A stretch of DNA of 8,313 nucleotides from Bacillota bacterium (GTDB lineage Bacteria > Bacillota > Clostridia > Lachnospirales > Cellulosilyticaceae): positions 1 through 8,313 of the forward strand of contig JAEWMQ010000108.1 in NCBI GenBank assembly GCA_023393125.1, written 5' to 3'. The position numbers were made by a program, and so were the translations under genes. Positions 5,576-8,313 of this stretch are shown in pieces (positions within the stretch are counted from its first letter, which is position 1; each line of letters begins with the position of its first letter). The notes beneath the pieces are model-generated. The model was not told where the DNA came from. It ran no database searches and worked only from the letters and a program-made list of their open reading frames with translations.

Positions 5576-6838
5576 GAACTTCGTGCCCTAAAAGGAACCA
5601 AAGATATTTACGGAGAAGAAATGAGAAAATGGTTAGATGCAGAAGAAATCATTAGAAATTTATGTGATGATTTTGGTTTTAGCCAAATTAGAACACCTAT
5701 GTTTGAGTTTACTGACCTCTTTGCAAGAGGTGTAGGAGAAACAACTGATATTGTTAATAAGGAAATGTATTCTTTTGTTGATAAAGGAGAGAATCGCATT
5801 ACCCTTAAGCCAGAAAGTACAGCAGCCGTAGTACGTGCTTTCTTAGAGCATAGTATGTTTGCTGATACACAACCTACAAAGCTTTATTATATTTCTCCAA
5901 CTTTCCGTTATGAAAGACCACAAGCAGGACGTCAAAGACAGTTCCACCAATTTGGTGTTGAAATGTTTGGGACAGACTCACCAACAGCAGATGCAGAAAT
6001 TATTGCTATCGGTCATACTTTACTTAAACGTCTAGGAATCAAGAAAGTAGAGCTTCATATTAATTCTCTTGGTGGACCAGAATGTAGAAAGAAATATAAT
6101 GAAAGCTTAAAAGCTTTCTTAAATACAAAGAAAGAACACCTTTGTGAGCTTTGTCAGGAGAGAATGGATAAAAATCCATTACGTGTATTAGACTGTAAAA
6201 ATCCACAGTGTCAAGAACACTTAAAAGGTGCCCCAACTGTACTTGAAAATTTAGGTGAAGAATGCCGCGCACACTTTGAAACACTTCAAAAGCTATTAAC
6301 AGCTATGGAAATCCCATTTGTAGTAGATCCAGGTATTGTGCGTGGACTTGATTACTATACTAAAACTGTATTTGAATTTATTTCTAACGATATTGGTGCA
6401 CAAGGTACTGTATGTGGTGGTGGTCGTTATGATCGTTTAGTAGATGAAATTGGTGGTAAACATGTACCAGCAGTAGGTTTTGGTGCAGGTATGGAGCGTC
6501 TTATTATTGTAAGAGATGCAGAAAACAATGCACCACTAACGCCAGCAATGCGCGACCTCTTTATTGGATATCGCGGAGATGAAGCTATGATGGAAGCTTT
6601 CAAATTAGTCAATGCGCTTCGTCAAGAAGGCATTAGTGCAGAAAGTGATCATCTTCAAAGAAGTATCAAAGCACAAATGAAATACGCCAATAAAATCAAT
6701 GCACGTTATTCAGCTATCATTGGAGAAAGTGAACTTGAAAATGGTGAAATCCAGCTTAAAGAAATGGAATCAGGAGATAGTGTAACAGTACCAATGAGCC
6801 AGTTCGTTCAAATGTTTAGTAATATCATTAACAAGTAA
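5573..6838 (+). CDS. hisS: Histidyl-tRNA synthetase
   Basis: HisRS (EC 6.1.1.21) is a class II synthetase that charges tRNA-His. From the ATG at 5573 it has 421 residues, the usual length. Visible motifs: the ALKGTKDI start; the TLKPEST region (77-83); motif 2 with FRYERPQAGRQRQFHQ (111-126); the histidine-specific RGLDYYTKTVFEF (257-269) and GGGRYD (282-287); motif 3 VGFGAGMERL (301-310). The C-terminal anticodon-binding domain follows from about 327. The insertion domain carries four Cys at 191, 194, 208 and 213 (CELC ... DCKNPQC), which could bind a metal; some HisRS proteins have such Cys, others do not. It is the first gene of the operon behind the T-box, with aspS 117 bases downstream and no conventional terminator between. 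No damage is seen. Confidence 0.97.
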   Translation: MELRALKGTKDIYGEEMRKWLDAEEIIRNLCDDFGFSQIRTPMFEFTDLFARGVGETTDIVNKEMYSFVDKGENRITLKPESTAAVVRAFLEHSMFADTQPTKLYYISPTFRYERPQAGRQRQFHQFGVEMFGTDSPTADAEIIAIGHTLLKRLGIKKVELHINSLGGPECRKKYNESLKAFLNTKKEHLCELCQERMDKNPLRVLDCKNPQCQEHLKGAPTVLENLGEECRAHFETLQKLLTAMEIPFVVDPGIVRGLDYYTKTVFEFISNDIGAQGTVCGGGRYDRLVDEIGGKHVPAVGFGAGMERLIIVRDAENNAPLTPAMRDLFIGYRGDEAMMEAFKLVNALRQEGISAESDHLQRSIKAQMKYANKINARYSAIIGESELENGEIQLKEMESGDSVTVPMSQFVQMFSNIINK

Positions 6839-6841
6839 TAG

Positions 6842-6926
6842 TGAAAAATGAAGAATGAAAAATGAAGAACAATAATTGAAAGGCATTTTAATTAACAATT
6901 CTTCATTCTTCATTATTAATTCTTCA
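6842..6926 (+). repeat. Heptamer-built palindromic element between hisS and aspS
   Basis: Four tandem heptamers (TGAAAAA, TGAAGAA, TGAAAAA, TGAAGAA; 6842-6869) are mirrored by TTCTTCA, TTCTTCA, TTATTAA, TTCTTCA (6899-6926). The arms pair at 24 of 28 positions. Inside, 6873-6881 pairs with 6886-6894 (one G-U) around a GGCA loop, with a small internal loop between the two helices. The whole 85 bases can thus fold into one long AU-rich hairpin, ending 15 bases before the aspS ribosome binding site. There is no T-run exit signal of the terminator kind. It resembles the heptad-repeat intergenic elements seen in some bacterial genomes; a MITE-like origin is possible but not shown. Confidence 0.8.
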
Positions 6927-6955
6927 TTTTATTAACAACATAGGAGGATTAGAAA

Positions 6956-8313
6956 ATGTCAGAATCAATGCATGGTTTAAAAAGAACCCACCGTTGTACA
7001 GAGCTTAGCGCTGCTAATGTAGGCCAAGAAGTTGTAGTAATGGGGTGGGTACAAAGAAGAAGAAATTTAGGTCAAATTTTATTTATTACACTACGTGATC
7101 GTTCAGGTCTGCTGCAACTATCATTCAATGAAAATACAGAAAAAGAGCTTTTTGAAAAAGCTGAAACACTTAGAAGTGAATATGTAATCGCTGCTCGTGG
7201 AACAGTTGTATCTCGTGGAGCAGATAGCAATAAATCAATGCAAACTGGGGATATCGAAATTGATGTGAAAGAGCTTCGTATCCTTTCAGAAGCAGAAACA
7301 ACGCCTTTTGAAATCTTAGAAGACATTGATACAAAAGAAGAGCTTCGTTTAAAACACCGCTATCTTGACCTTAGAAGACCAGATGTACAAAAGAACCTTA
7401 TACTTCGTAGCAAAGTAACACAAAGTGTAAGACGTTTCCTTGAGGCAGAAGGATTTATTGAAGTAGAAACACCAATCCTTCAAAAATCAACACCAGAAGG
7501 AGCACGCGATTATCTAGTACCATCTCGTGTACACCCAGGTAATTTCTATGCATTACCTCAATCACCACAGTTATTTAAACAATTACTTATGGTATCTGGT
7601 TTTGACCGTTACTTCCAAATTGCAAAATGTTTCCGTGATGAAGATCTCCGTGCAGACAGACAACCAGAGTTTACACAAATCGATATGGAGCTTTCTTTCG
7701 TAGAGCCAGAAGATGTTATGGCAGTTAATGAAAGATTAATCCAAGCTGTATTTAAAGAAGCTTTAGATGTAGATGTACAGCTTCCAATTCAAAAAATGAC
7801 TTATAAAGAAGCCATGGACCGTTTTGGTTCTGATAAACCAGACCTTCGTTTTGGAGTAGAGCTAGAGGACCTTACAGAAATCGTTAAAGGCTGTGGTTTT
7901 GCTGTATTTGAAAATGCTATTGCAAACGGTGGGACAGTAAGAGCTATCAATGCAAAAGGTATGGGAGACTTAGGTCGTAAACAAATCGACGCTTTAGTAA
8001 AATATGGACAAGACTTCGGTGCAAAAGGTGTAGCTTGGCATCAAATTAAAACAGATGGAGAAGAAAAATCTTCATTTGCTAAATTCTTAAGCGAAGAAAC
8101 ACTTGCAGCAATTAAAGAAAAAATGGGCGCTGATAAAGATGACTTAATCTTAGTTGTAGCAGACAAACCATCTGTGGTATTTGCGACGCTTGGTGCGCTA
8201 AGACTTGAAGTAGCTAGAAGACTTGATCTTATCAATAAAGATGAATTTAGATTCGTATGGATTACAGAATTCCCACTTCTTGAGTATGATGAAGAAGCAG
8301 GTAGATTCGTAGC
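6956..8313 (+). CDS. aspS: Aspartyl-tRNA synthetase (partial, runs off right edge)
   Basis: AspRS (EC 6.1.1.12), a class II synthetase charging tRNA-Asp. The ATG at 6956 follows AGGAGG (6942-6947) at eight bases. 452 codons are open to the window edge; bacterial AspRS is about 590 residues, so roughly 140, including motif 3, lie outside. Domains: OB-fold anticodon-binding domain (about 1-110, GWVQRRRNLG at 30-39); the start of the catalytic core (RLKHRYLDLRRP, 131-142); motif 1 region GFIEVETPIL and TPEGARDYLVPSR (166-191); motif 2 FQIAKCFRDEDLRADRQPEFTQ (220-241); then the bacterial GAD insertion (about 290-410). Leu38 within RRRNLG matches tRNA-Asp-specific enzymes; forms that also charge tRNA-Asn usually have His there. 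That makes a discriminating enzyme likely, though one position is not proof. It is co-transcribed with hisS behind a T-box that appears to sense tRNA-Asp. Confidence 0.96.
   Translation, partial: MSESMHGLKRTHRCTELSAANVGQEVVVMGWVQRRRNLGQILFITLRDRSGLLQLSFNENTEKELFEKAETLRSEYVIAARGTVVSRGADSNKSMQTGDIEIDVKELRILSEAETTPFEILEDIDTKEELRLKHRYLDLRRPDVQKNLILRSKVTQSVRRFLEAEGFIEVETPILQKSTPEGARDYLVPSRVHPGNFYALPQSPQLFKQLLMVSGFDRYFQIAKCFRDEDLRADRQPEFTQIDMELSFVEPEDVMAVNERLIQAVFKEALDVDVQLPIQKMTYKEAMDRFGSDKPDLRFGVELEDLTEIVKGCGFAVFENAIANGGTVRAINAKGMGDLGRKQIDALVKYGQDFGAKGVAWHQIKTDGEEKSSFAKFLSEETLAAIKEKMGADKDDLILVVADKPSVVFATLGALRLEVARRLDLINKDEFRFVWITEFPLLEYDEEAGRFV

Overview
The window is low-GC DNA (AT-rich spacers, A/T-ending codons, strong AGGAGG-type ribosome binding sites, T-box control of aminoacyl-tRNA synthetases). 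This points to a Firmicute, most likely a motile member of the Clostridia. A Lachnospirales or Cellulosilyticum-like host is my guess and cannot be proved from the window.

Left part (1-3251), mostly minus strand. The first 54 bases, read leftward, encode the first 18 residues of a protein that resembles the N-terminus of IS1182-type transposases; the rest lies outside the window. Two strong hairpins (90-157) separate it from a methyl-accepting chemotaxis protein (MCP) of 667 residues (172-2175). Next comes a bidirectional terminator, then a one-pass membrane protein of 204 residues with a degenerate FMN-binding-like extracellular domain and an acidic Asn/Thr/Asp tail (2416-3030). The FMN-binding-like assignment is inference.

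Middle part (3177-5171), plus strand. deoC (deoxyribose-phosphate aldolase) is a single-gene unit with its own promoter and a 16-bp-stem hairpin. After a spacer of 336 bases without a convincing gene, cheV (a CheW-receiver fusion adaptor) is transcribed from a near-consensus sigma-A promoter. cheV and the MCP would work together at the receptor array, although they lie on opposite strands and are separated by unrelated genes.

Right part (5188-8313), plus strand. A promoter and a complete T-box leader precede hisS and aspS, the histidyl- and aspartyl-tRNA synthetases; aspS runs off the right edge. Stem I, a stem II pseudoknot, stem III, antiterminator and terminator can all be traced. The specifier is best read as GAC (Asp), and the T-box bulge UGGC matches a G discriminator base as in tRNA-Asp. 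The two-gene operon therefore appears to sense uncharged tRNA-Asp, although hisS comes first. An 85-nt heptamer-built palindrome lies between hisS and aspS.

I see no CRISPR array, tRNA, rRNA or defence system, and nothing that amounts to a clearly new multi-gene system. The best items for a second look are the T-box specificity, the intra-operon heptamer palindrome, the transposase-edge hairpins and the FMN-binding-like membrane protein.
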